This document shows, in pieces, positions 6,492 to 12,915 of a DNA stretch of 12,915 nt. The notes beneath the pieces are model-generated. The model had not been told where the DNA came from, ran no database searches, and was given only the letters and a program-made list of their open reading frames with translations. Each line of letters begins with the position of its first letter. Positions within the stretch are counted from its first letter, which is position 1. The stretch covers positions 1 to 12,915 of the forward strand of contig CATJZR010000009.1 of the NCBI GenBank assembly GCA_949745625.1, written 5' to 3'. Origin of the DNA: an uncultured Eubacteriales bacterium. Its GTDB lineage: Bacteria > Bacillota > Clostridia > Christensenellales > Borkfalkiaceae. The position numbers were made by a program, and so were the translations under genes.

Positions 6492-7571
6492 ATGACTTTA
6501 AGTGTGTGCCTGATAGTAAAAGACGAACAGGCAGTTTTGCAAAGATGTTTAAGCTGCGTATCAAAATTTGCCGATGAAATAGTTGTGGTAGATACGGGCT
6601 CGTCCGACAGGACGGTGGAAATTGCCGAAAAGTTCACCGATAAGGTGTACTTTTTTAAATGGTGCGACGATTTTTCCGCCGCGCGTAACTTTGCTTTCGA
6701 TAAGGCGGGCAGCGACCTCGTTATGTGGCTTGATGCCGATGACGTCATTACCGACGAAAACTGCGCGAAAATAAATGAACTGAAAAACTCGTTCGAAGGG
6801 TATGATATGGCGGTATTGCCGTATGCCGCCTCGTTCGACGGGGGGCAGCCTAACTTTGTTTATAACCGCGAAAGAATATTCAGAAGAGACGGCGGCTATC
6901 GTTTTTCGGGCGAGGTTCACGAGGCTGTTGCGCCTTACGGAAAAATATATTATTCTGATGCGGTCGTGTATCACAAAAAAGAGAAAGCAAATGAACCGCT
7001 AAGAAATCTGGCTATACTTCAAAAAAAGATTGCCGCAGGCAAACAGCTCTGCGCAAGGGATAAATTCTATTATGGCAGAGAACTGCTTTTCAATAAAATG
7101 TATAGGGAAGCAATAGCCGTACTCGAAGATTTTATGTGCGGAGACGGCTGGTTTATAAATAAAGCGGAAGCGTGTATTAATTTGTACCACGCATACGCTG
7201 CCTTGGGCGAAGAGGATAAAGCGCTGTCCTCGCTAGTGCGAAGTATGACCATAATTCCGCCGAACAGTCAGACTTGCTGTCTTCTCGGCGAGCATTTTTT
7301 TAAAAAGGGCGAATATGAGTTTTCCATTTACTGGTACAATACCGCTCTCGGTGCCGATAACGGTGAGAGGTACGGAAGCTTTATAAATGTTGATTATTGC
7401 GCGTTTATACCCTATATGCAGTTGTGCGTGTTGTACGACCGCCTAGGCGACAGTCAGAAGGCCTGCGATTTCAACTTGAAGGCGGGTAAAATCAAACCGC
7501 ACAACGAGAACTATTTAAGCAATGTTGAATATTTTGAAAAGCTCGGAATTAGAGGTAATATAGATGATTGA
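6492..7571 (+). CDS. Family 2 glycosyltransferase with C-terminal TPR-like repeats
   Basis: The 359-residue protein has an N-terminal GT-A glycosyltransferase domain (about 1-165). It carries the family start LSVCLIVKDE, the nucleotide-sugar loop VDTGSSD (33-39), the metal-binding DADD (81-84) and FSGEVHE (138-144). From about residue 190 to the end the sequence is helical with TPR-like pairs (…YYGRELLFNKMYREAI…, …LYHAYAALGEEDKAL…). There is no transmembrane segment, so it should act in the cytoplasm. It overlaps the collagen-like gene by 8 bases, so the collagen-like protein is its most likely acceptor, with threonine O-glycosylation expected. The layout recalls sgtA-bclA3 of Clostridioides difficile. 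The ribosome site is weak (AGGTAAG, 6481-6487). The sugar donor cannot be told from sequence. The family call is secure and the substrate is inference. Confidence 0.9.
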   Translation: MTLSVCLIVKDEQAVLQRCLSCVSKFADEIVVVDTGSSDRTVEIAEKFTDKVYFFKWCDDFSAARNFAFDKAGSDLVMWLDADDVITDENCAKINELKNSFEGYDMAVLPYAASFDGGQPNFVYNRERIFRRDGGYRFSGEVHEAVAPYGKIYYSDAVVYHKKEKANEPLRNLAILQKKIAAGKQLCARDKFYYGRELLFNKMYREAIAVLEDFMCGDGWFINKAEACINLYHAYAALGEEDKALSSLVRSMTIIPPNSQTCCLLGEHFFKKGEYEFSIYWYNTALGADNGERYGSFINVDYCAFIPYMQLCVLYDRLGDSQKACDFNLKAGKIKPHNENYLSNVEYFEKLGIRGNIDD

Positions 7572-8472
7572 TAAATTAATAATGAAATTTTTTGCTTGTT
7601 GCGGCGGCTGTGGCGGCAATAACAAGTTGGTAAGAACGGTTTACCGTTTAACCGGAATTACGGGACCTGTCGGGGCTACGGGACCTACGGGGCCGCGCGG
7701 CGAGACGGGACCTATCGGACCTACTGGTGCAACCGGTCCGCGCGGTACTAAGGGTGCCACAGGTGCGACAGGTGCTATGGGCCCTGCTGGGATTACAGGT
7801 CCTACGGGAGCAACAGGACCGATAGGTCCCACCGGCGCAACGGGGGCAAACGGATTGACTGGACCTACCGGTCCTGCGGGTATTGCAGGCCCTACCGGTG
7901 CAGACGGCGCTACCGGTCCGACCGGTCCCACCGGCGCAACAGGACCTGACGGTGCAGCAGGTCCAATAGGCCCTACCGGCGCAACAGGACCTACCGGTGC
8001 AGTAGGTGCAACCGGAGCTAATGGTGTAACGGGGGCTACTGGCGTCGCGGACCTAAACGCTTACGGAGGTCTTTATAACGCTACTCCGCAAACGCTAAAC
8101 CTTACCGTCGGCGAAACCACGCAGCTTCCGTTGCCTGCAAATATGCCGCTTAAAAACGTGGCGTATTCACCCGCAAACAGTATTACTGCGGCGGTTACGG
8201 GCGTTTATGAAATAAACTATTATGCGAATTTATCGGTTGCACTTGGAACGACTGTTACTATGTCGGTTCGCCGCAACGGAACCGCAATTCCGCAGGCAAC
8301 TATTTCGCGCGTTCTTTCGGTAGGTGTCGGTTCGCTGTATAACGGCAGCTTCATAATAGCACTTAATGAAGGCGACGTTATAGATATGGCTATATCTGCG
8401 CTGCTTGCTGTTGGCGTCACCCTCGGTGGCGGAGTTAATACAACTTTGACAATAAAGCAGATAAACACTTAA
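7564..8472 (+). CDS. BclA-like collagen-type surface glycoprotein
   Basis: The 302-residue product has three parts. The N-terminus (1-29) is short, with a cysteine/glycine cluster CCGGCGG at 12-18 and no classic signal peptide or transmembrane helix. Residues 31-162 are 44 uninterrupted Gly-X-Y triplets, mostly GPT, GAT and GPI. By my count 26 of the 44 have threonine in the Y position, the site glycosylated in bacterial collagens that lack hydroxyproline. The C-terminal domain (about 163-302) is rich in beta strands and alternating hydrophobics and resembles the C1q/TNF-like trimerising head of BclA-type spore proteins. The product should form a trimeric stalk with a globular head on the spore or cell surface. 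Start ATG 7564 has AGAGG at 7551-7555 and overlaps the glycosyltransferase end. A spore location is inferred from family resemblance only. Confidence 0.9.
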   Translation: MIDKLIMKFFACCGGCGGNNKLVRTVYRLTGITGPVGATGPTGPRGETGPIGPTGATGPRGTKGATGATGAMGPAGITGPTGATGPIGPTGATGANGLTGPTGPAGIAGPTGADGATGPTGPTGATGPDGAAGPIGPTGATGPTGAVGATGANGVTGATGVADLNAYGGLYNATPQTLNLTVGETTQLPLPANMPLKNVAYSPANSITAAVTGVYEINYYANLSVALGTTVTMSVRRNGTAIPQATISRVLSVGVGSLYNGSFIIALNEGDVIDMAISALLAVGVTLGGGVNTTLTIKQINT

Positions 8473-8483
8473 TAGTAAAAACG

Positions 8484-8512
8484 GCGGCGGGGTAACCCGC
8501 CGCTTAATTTTT
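8484..8512. terminator. Bidirectional terminator between the collagen-like gene and comEC
   Basis: An 8-bp all-G/C stem (GCGGCGGG at 8484-8491 with its complement at 8496-8503) closes a GTAA loop of the GNRA type. On the plus strand TTAATTTTT follows. On the minus strand GTTTTTACT follows. It lies 11 bases after the collagen-like gene and directly abuts the comEC stop codon (8504-8506), so it serves two convergent genes. Confidence 0.9.
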
Positions 8513-10546
8513 AAGTTTGAATGTAAAGTCGCCGTCGTCGTATACGCAATGCTCTGCCGTGCGTTCGTTGAAACTTACTGATGTTTCGCAAGCATTTTCA
8601 AAAGTACTGTCGGTAATAAGTAAATCGCAATATTCGAACGGAACGAAATTGCCCGCGCCTATTCCCACGGACAAGCTTCCGTAATCGGCAAGCAACGAAT
8701 AGCCGTCCACAAAGGTAAAGTCGATACCGTTAATGGAAAAGCTCTTTTCATAAATTATCGTTTTATCTTTGTAAGGTTGGATATTAACGTAATCCTTATA
8801 GACATACGCATTGCAATTAAGTTGCGCCGTCCCGAAAATTTCCGCGCAGTTTTCGCTGCCTAAAATGACCAGTGCATCAAGATTAGAAGAGTAGTACTCG
8901 TTTAACAGTGCGTCGATTCGCGTTGGATACAGCCCTTCGGTTATAACGAGAACAGTGCCCTGCCGAGATTTAAATAAAACTTCTCCGCCGCCGTAATAGG
9001 CGGATACAATCACTTTACAATCATTAAACGGGTAAAAAGTTTTTAAAGGAATGTATGTGAATAAAACTGTCGCTGCTCCGATAGCGCCAATAAGTCGACT
9101 TTTCGGTTTTAAATTGAATTTATCGGATAAAAACAGCAATCCGAGATAGTAAATCGGAATAAATGCGCCCGCGCCGAAACCGCTTATCAGCGATTTTTCA
9201 AAGCCTGCGTTAGTAAGGAAGGAAACTGTAACTTCAAGCGGAAGGGCGGCGTACGGTAAGATAAAGCGCGCAGCAAACGGCATAAGTAAGGAAAACGCCG
9301 TAGCGGTGAAAATTATTACGAAAACCGCAGATAACAGCGGCAAAACAAATATATTCAGAAGGATACCGGCACCGCTTAAGTAACCGAATCTTGCAAGCAT
9401 TACGGGAAGTGTTCCCGCTTGTGCCGAAAGCGAAATCCCTACGGGATTTTTAAGCTTGCGAGGTATTTTTTTAAACGGTCTTATTAAGCTTTTTGAAAGT
9501 AAAACTATACCGCTGACCGCCCCGACGGATAGCTGAAAACCTATATTGAACAAATTAAGCGGGTTGAATAAAAGTATGGCGGTTGTCGCTATGGACAGAG
9601 AGTTCAGCGCATCGTACTTCGCGTATACCGCGCGGGCGATAGCCGCAACTACACAGGTAATCAATGCACGAACTGAAGAAACGGTAAATCCACATACGCC
9701 CGCATACAGTAATATGGGCATAATACATACTGCAACCGCAACGTATCGGTTAAGACGCAGCTTTTTACTCAGTGCGAGCAGCAGTCCGTATATAATTCCG
9801 ATATGTAATCCAGAAACGGCAAATATATGCGCAACACCGCCGTATCTGAATGCAGCATACGTTCCGTCTTCGATATTGTCGGCGTTTCCCGTCAGCATGG
9901 CATAAGCAATCGAAGCTGTATCGTAATCGAGTTTGTCATACAGGCTGTTTCGTATTGCGGAATTTATGCTGCCGAGCAGAGAGAAACGGTATTCCGAAAT
10001 AACGTCACCGTATATTCGGCAGCTGTATTTTACGTTGTTAAAGACGTTGTAATTAAGTTTCCCGTACGGGAATGCGTCGCATACGGTAACGTTAGCATTA
10101 AAACTTATTGTGTATCCGTTGTCGCAAAATTCACTGTATGAGGATGGGAGATAAGCCTTCATTTTTCCGTTTATGCTTTTGCCGTCGGCAGTTATATTTT
10201 TAATTATCAAGTATTCGCCGCTGTCGTATTTTCCCTTATCGCAGACTTTTGCGCTTATATAGCAGGTATCGCCGTTCGACAGCTCTTTTCTGTCGAAAGT
10301 GTCCAGCTTGAAATAACTGCCGACAGCACCTATTACAATAAACGCAAGTACGGCAATGCAGTAAATCAGTGGTTTTTTCTTAGAAAAAACTGCACATAAA
10401 ATACAAATTACCGCAGCCGCCGGAAGGGTTGCGTTTATATAGATTAAACTTATATCACTACGAAAAAAAAGATAGCCGCAAAGGATTCCGCAAATTAATG
10501 CAACGGCTATTAACGTCGGAAATCTTACGTTTGCAAATCTTTTCAT
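8504..10546 (-). CDS. comEC: ComEC/Rec2-family DNA uptake channel with degenerate nuclease-like domain
   Basis: ComEC carries single-stranded DNA across the membrane during natural transformation. The 680-residue product has the expected order: N-terminal membrane helices (about 10-78), an OB-fold-like soluble region (about 85-185), and the multi-helix competence channel starting around 205 with the signature HIFAVSGLHIG (240-250), running to about 500. The C-terminal 175 residues correspond to the metallo-beta-lactamase-like domain. Where active members carry HxHxDH, this one reads SENCAE (564-569), so the metal ligands are gone. No comEA or other competence gene is adjacent. Start ATG 10546 gives a natural N-terminus (MKRFANVRFP) but has no Shine-Dalgarno sequence. 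A near-consensus promoter lies so close that the transcript would be leaderless. The family call is firm. Whether the cell is competent is unknown. Confidence 0.92.
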   Translation of the reverse strand: MKRFANVRFPTLIAVALICGILCGYLFFRSDISLIYINATLPAAAVICILCAVFSKKKPLIYCIAVLAFIVIGAVGSYFKLDTFDRKELSNGDTCYISAKVCDKGKYDSGEYLIIKNITADGKSINGKMKAYLPSSYSEFCDNGYTISFNANVTVCDAFPYGKLNYNVFNNVKYSCRIYGDVISEYRFSLLGSINSAIRNSLYDKLDYDTASIAYAMLTGNADNIEDGTYAAFRYGGVAHIFAVSGLHIGIIYGLLLALSKKLRLNRYVAVAVCIMPILLYAGVCGFTVSSVRALITCVVAAIARAVYAKYDALNSLSIATTAILLFNPLNLFNIGFQLSVGAVSGIVLLSKSLIRPFKKIPRKLKNPVGISLSAQAGTLPVMLARFGYLSGAGILLNIFVLPLLSAVFVIIFTATAFSLLMPFAARFILPYAALPLEVTVSFLTNAGFEKSLISGFGAGAFIPIYYLGLLFLSDKFNLKPKSRLIGAIGAATVLFTYIPLKTFYPFNDCKVIVSAYYGGGEVLFKSRQGTVLVITEGLYPTRIDALLNEYYSSNLDALVILGSENCAEIFGTAQLNCNAYVYKDYVNIQPYKDKTIIYEKSFSINGIDFTFVDGYSLLADYGSLSVGIGAGNFVPFEYCDLLITDSTFENACETSVSFNERTAEHCVYDDGDFTFKLKN

Positions 10547-10552
10547 AATCGG

Positions 10553-10581
10553 ATTATAACACGTTTCAGCAAAATTGTAAA
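10553..10581 (-). promoter_or_regulatory. Promoter of comEC, predicted to give a leaderless transcript
   Basis: On the minus strand there is TTTACA (complement of 10576-10581), a 17-base spacer and a perfect TATAAT (complement of 10553-10558). Only six bases separate the -10 box from the start codon at 10546, so transcription should begin at or within a base or two of the A of ATG. Confidence 0.7.
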
Positions 10582-10609
10582 TAAAATGCGATTTTGACCT
10601 TAATTTTAT

Positions 10610-10638
10610 TTGTATTTATTTTTTTACTGATATATAAT
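10610..10638 (+). promoter_or_regulatory. Promoter of the MATE transporter gene
   Basis: TTGTAT (10610-10615), a 17-base spacer and TATAAT (10633-10638) form a sigma-A promoter divergent from that of comEC. An alternative is TTGACC at 10594-10599 with TATTTT at 10617-10622. With the first promoter RNA would start near 10645, which excludes the ATG at 10637 as start codon. Confidence 0.6.
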
Positions 10639-10654
10639 GTTGTTTCACTTTATT

Positions 10655-12064
10655 ATGACCAAATCGTTAAAAAAAGAAATGGATATGACAAGCGGAAATT
10701 TACTTAAAAAGCTTTTTCTGTTTTCGCTTCCCATTATCCTTTCAGGAGAATTACAACTTTTATATAATGCCGCCGACCTTATAGTGTGCGGAAAATTCGG
10801 TTCGAAATATTCCGTAGGCGCAATTTCCGAAACAGGCGCGTTAATTAATTTGATAATTCAGCTGTTTTTGGGACTCAGTGTTGGCGCAAACGTGCTTATG
10901 TCGCGTTGCTTCGGTGCGAATTTGCAGGAAAAAGGGCAGAGGATAGCGTACACTTCTATGATAATGTCGGTTATAATAGGTGTCGTTATCGGCGTGTTCG
11001 GCGCGTTCTGTTCGGGCTATTTTCTCGTGTGGATGTCTGCGCCCGAAGCGATAATAGGTTTGTCTACTCAGTATCTAAGAATATATTTTATCGGCGTACC
11101 GTTTTCGCTTATATATAATTTCGGTGCTTCGCTTTTGCGCGCAGTGGGGGATACAAGACGCCCGTTTTATTTTTTGGCTGTTGCGGGGATTTTTAACGTT
11201 GGGTTTAATCTGATTTTCGTTATAGTGTTTAAAATGGACGTCGCCGGTGTAGCGCTAGGCACGATTTTGTCTCAGGCAATTTCCGCAGGATGCATAGTTG
11301 TATGCCTGGTCAGAAATAAAGGCTTTTTCAAGTTTTCGTTTAAGGAAATGCGCTTTTATAAGCACGAAGCCATAGAAATTGCAAGGGTAGGGCTGCCCGC
11401 AGGACTGCAAGGTGCAATTTTCTCTCTGTCTAACGTACTCATTCAATCCAGCGTAAATGATTTCGGCGCCGATACGGTAAACGGTAACGGCGCAGCAAGC
11501 TCGATTGAGGGGTTTGTTTACGTTACAATGAACTCGGTGGCGCAGGGGTGCGTTGCGTTTGTTTCGGCAAATTACGGCGCGGGCAATATGAAAAACATAA
11601 AAAAATCAGTGCTGTATTCTACGCTTTTCGTGTGTATTTTTGGGATTTTGTTCGGCGGACTTGTCACTGTTTTGGCAAAACCGTTGCTGTCCGTTTACAT
11701 ACGCTCGTCGGGCGGAATCGTTGCGGAAGAGGCGTTAGAGGCAGGATACAGCCGCTTGATTGTTATCTGTCTTACTTATTTTTTGTGCGGACTTATGGAC
11801 GTTATGGCTTATGCGATTAGGGGAATAGGGTATTCGTTGTTGCCGACTGTCGTATCTATGATAGGCGCTTGCGGACTGCGTATTCTGTGGATATATACAA
11901 TATTCGAAATCGAAGCGATGCATACGCTACAAGGGCTTGCAATATCTTACCCTGTTTCATGGCTTTTAACTTTTGCGGTAAATTTATTAATATTCATTTT
12001 ACTGTATAAAAGGAAAAAAAGATATTTCAGTCAGATTAAGGAAAACGACGAAACCTTTGAATAA
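10655..12064 (+). CDS. MATE-family multidrug/toxin efflux transporter
   Basis: This integral membrane protein exports small cationic or organic compounds in exchange for Na+ or H+. The 469 residues show the two-times-six helix layout of MATE proteins. The family opening MTSGNLLKKLFLFSLPIIL is followed by LYNAADLIVCGKFG in helix 1-2. Helix 4-5 has LLRAVGDTRRPFYF, and the second half starts near IEIARVGLPAGLQG. ATG 10637 is in frame but lies in the -10 box of the best promoter, so I start at ATG 10655. ATG 10679 or 10685 are also possible, because no clear Shine-Dalgarno sequence precedes any of them. It stands alone, divergent from comEC, with its own terminator. Substrate cannot be predicted. 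No regulator gene is adjacent. Confidence 0.92.
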   Translation: MTKSLKKEMDMTSGNLLKKLFLFSLPIILSGELQLLYNAADLIVCGKFGSKYSVGAISETGALINLIIQLFLGLSVGANVLMSRCFGANLQEKGQRIAYTSMIMSVIIGVVIGVFGAFCSGYFLVWMSAPEAIIGLSTQYLRIYFIGVPFSLIYNFGASLLRAVGDTRRPFYFLAVAGIFNVGFNLIFVIVFKMDVAGVALGTILSQAISAGCIVVCLVRNKGFFKFSFKEMRFYKHEAIEIARVGLPAGLQGAIFSLSNVLIQSSVNDFGADTVNGNGAASSIEGFVYVTMNSVAQGCVAFVSANYGAGNMKNIKKSVLYSTLFVCIFGILFGGLVTVLAKPLLSVYIRSSGGIVAEEALEAGYSRLIVICLTYFLCGLMDVMAYAIRGIGYSLLPTVVSMIGACGLRILWIYTIFEIEAMHTLQGLAISYPVSWLLTFAVNLLIFILLYKRKKRYFSQIKENDETFE

Positions 12065-12071
12065 AACAATT

Positions 12072-12102
12072 AAAGGGAACTGCGTTTTGCGGCTCCCTTT
12101 TT
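12072..12102 (+). terminator. Terminator of the MATE transporter gene
   Basis: The stem AAAGGGA/TCCCTTT extends inward through an A·C mismatch and a G·T pair to a GTTTT loop (12084-12088). It is followed by a T-run that makes TTTTT at 12098-12102. It begins 7 bases after the stop codon. Confidence 0.85.
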
Positions 12103-12129
12103 GTGTGACGGAATTTGTTTGTCAAAGCG

Positions 12130-12166
12130 CTGACAGTATTCTCGGCATCGCCGAGAATACTGTCAG
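12130..12166. repeat. Perfect 17-bp inverted repeat with 3-base loop
   Basis: CTGACAGTATTCTCGGC (12130-12146) and its exact complement (12150-12166) surround ATC. No T-run follows on either strand, so this is not a standard terminator. It abuts a second hairpin that does have a T-run. It might be a dispersed genomic repeat, an RNA-stabilising element or a protein-binding palindrome. Confidence 0.7.
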
Positions 12167-12197
12167 AATCCCCGCGCCGGCAGCGGGGATTCTTTTT
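12165..12197 (+). terminator. Second terminator-like hairpin downstream of the MATE gene
   Basis: The stem AGAATCCCCGC (12165-12175) pairs with GCGGGGATTCT (12183-12193) around the loop GCCGGCA. TTTTT at 12193-12197 follows on the plus strand only. No separate gene precedes it, so it is either a back-up terminator or, with the adjoining palindrome, part of a repeated element. Confidence 0.65.
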
Positions 12198-12299
12198 GCA
12201 GTGCAATAATACGGCTTAAGCTGTATTTATCACAGTATCCGAAAGTCAAAGCGATAGCTATAATTCCATTTGTAATTAAAAGCAACAACACAAGTATAA

Positions 12300-12664
12300 C
12301 TAATAATCTGAAAATTTAGAGTTAAGCAATTTCGATACAACGAACACAACCGTTTTTACGGTATTAATACTATCGTTATGTAAGGGAATGGTTTGCATTG
12401 TGGTAAATCCTTCTATTGTAATATTCGGGTTTGAATTCAGTTTGGCAAGGTCCGAAAGCGTATTGGTGGTGGGGTCTGCATTATTACTTACAATACTTAT
12501 TTCGGTAGAGGTGCAGGCAATCGAACGCCTACGACTGTCATAAGTATTAAATGCACAAATACACCGAAAACGATAAATGCTAACAGGGCTATTTTTTGTT
12601 TTTTCTTATAAAAGTTATCCGTTAAGTAATTTTTATATAAATATAATTGACCTATGTTTTTCAA
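12300..12664 (-). pseudogene. Frameshifted small membrane-protein gene
   Basis: On the minus strand one frame runs from a TTG at 12664-12662 to a stop at 12497-12499. It has a basic N-terminus (…FYKKKQK) and a hydrophobic segment (ALLAFIVFGVFVHLILM, about residues 26-42). A second frame continues with convincing protein sequence (TEISIVSNNADPTTN, LAKLNSNPNITIEGF, SINTVKTVVFVVSKLL) to TAG at 12300-12302. A single frameshift near 12500-12540 would join them into a roughly 120-residue protein with one membrane anchor and an extracytoplasmic domain. A possible promoter (TATAAT, complement of 12676-12681; weak TCGACG 17 bases upstream) lies just before the TTG, which has no Shine-Dalgarno sequence. 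I do not recognise the family. It could be a decayed gene, or an intact one with a sequencing error. Apart from hairpins and this remnant I see nothing else in 12065-12711. Confidence 0.5.
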
Positions 12665-12711
12665 ATGTCAATACAATTATAAAAAACAATTTAGCCGCCG
12701 TCGAAAAATAA

Positions 12712-12740
12712 TTGACAACCTTATTTGCGTTTGATAAAAT
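12712..12740 (+). promoter_or_regulatory. Promoter of the tRNA-Ser gene
   Basis: TTGACA (12712-12717), a 17-base spacer and TAAAAT (12735-12740) give a near-consensus sigma-A promoter, as expected for a highly expressed stable RNA. The predicted start near 12747 leaves a 5' leader of about 65 bases to be removed by RNase P. Confidence 0.8.
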
Positions 12741-12811
12741 TATTAAGCGGCAGAGGTGGAAGTACTGCATGATTCGGCATGTTGACCGCACTAGTAAAAC
12801 TAAATATTTAT

Positions 12812-12899
<88 letters not shown>

Positions 12900-12915
12900 T
12901 TAGGGAATTGTACGA

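Noticed and set aside
7641..7931. A proline/glycine/valine-rich 96-residue open frame on the minus strand
   Set aside because: It is the antisense of the Gly-X-Y repeats. Its periodic composition simply mirrors the collagen codons, and it has no ribosome site.
9546..10141. Plus-strand open frames of 119 and 104 codons opposite comEC
   Set aside because: They are shadows of the comEC reading frame with no ribosome site or recognisable domain.
10637..10654. Start of the MATE gene at the first in-frame ATG
   Set aside because: This ATG overlaps the -10 box of the best promoter, so it would not be transcribed from it. The added residues (MLFHFI) are not typical of the family.
12741..12811. AGAGGTGGAAG…CCGC segment before the tRNA, resembling a T-box core
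   Set aside because: The match is partial, there is no terminator hairpin and no downstream amino-acid gene. It is simply the 5' leader of the tRNA-Ser precursor.

Overview
The window looks like chromosomal DNA from a Firmicutes bacterium, most likely class Clostridia. The reasons are the mcsA-mcsB-clpC arginine-phosphorylation/proteolysis operon, a GGGtGRT protein paired with a NifU-like scaffold (a pairing I know from anaerobic Firmicutes), Gram-positive style Shine-Dalgarno sites and promoters, and a BclA-type collagen-like protein. I see no insertion sequence, phage gene or CRISPR array. No species can be named from the sequence alone.

Layout. Positions 1-118 hold the tail of an unidentified gene, followed by a long perfect terminator hairpin. 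Positions 218-424 keep an open frame with a transmembrane segment but no start codon, probably a gene remnant. Positions 474-2202 (minus strand) are a two-gene operon: a NifU-like iron-sulfur scaffold, then the GGGtGRT protein. Back to back with it, 2384-6399 (plus strand) is mcsA-mcsB-clpC: zinc-finger activator, protein arginine kinase, and AAA+ unfoldase. Its usual first gene, the repressor gene ctsR, is absent and no CtsR operator is visible. The shared intergenic region instead carries three copies of ATAGTAT placed at the two promoters.

Positions 6492-8472 hold a family 2 glycosyltransferase and, overlapping it by 8 bases, a collagen-like protein with 44 uninterrupted Gly-X-Y triplets rich in threonine. 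This looks like a surface glycoprotein filament made together with its modifying enzyme, comparable to the sgtA-bclA3 pair of Clostridioides difficile spores. Convergent to it, on the minus strand, lies comEC (8504-10546), the DNA-uptake channel. Its C-terminal nuclease-like domain has lost the metal-binding motif, and its best promoter would start transcription at the start codon itself. A divergent MATE-family efflux gene (10655-12064) follows.

Positions 12065-12811 are non-coding or decayed: a terminator, two further abutting hairpins, and a frameshifted small membrane-protein gene on the minus strand. The window ends with a complete tRNA-Ser(UGA) behind a near-consensus promoter.

Most of the window is ordinary housekeeping DNA. 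The parts most worth a second look are the glycosyltransferase/collagen pair, the ctsR-less clp operon with its repeated intergenic motif, and the comEC gene with a degenerate nuclease domain and a probable leaderless start.
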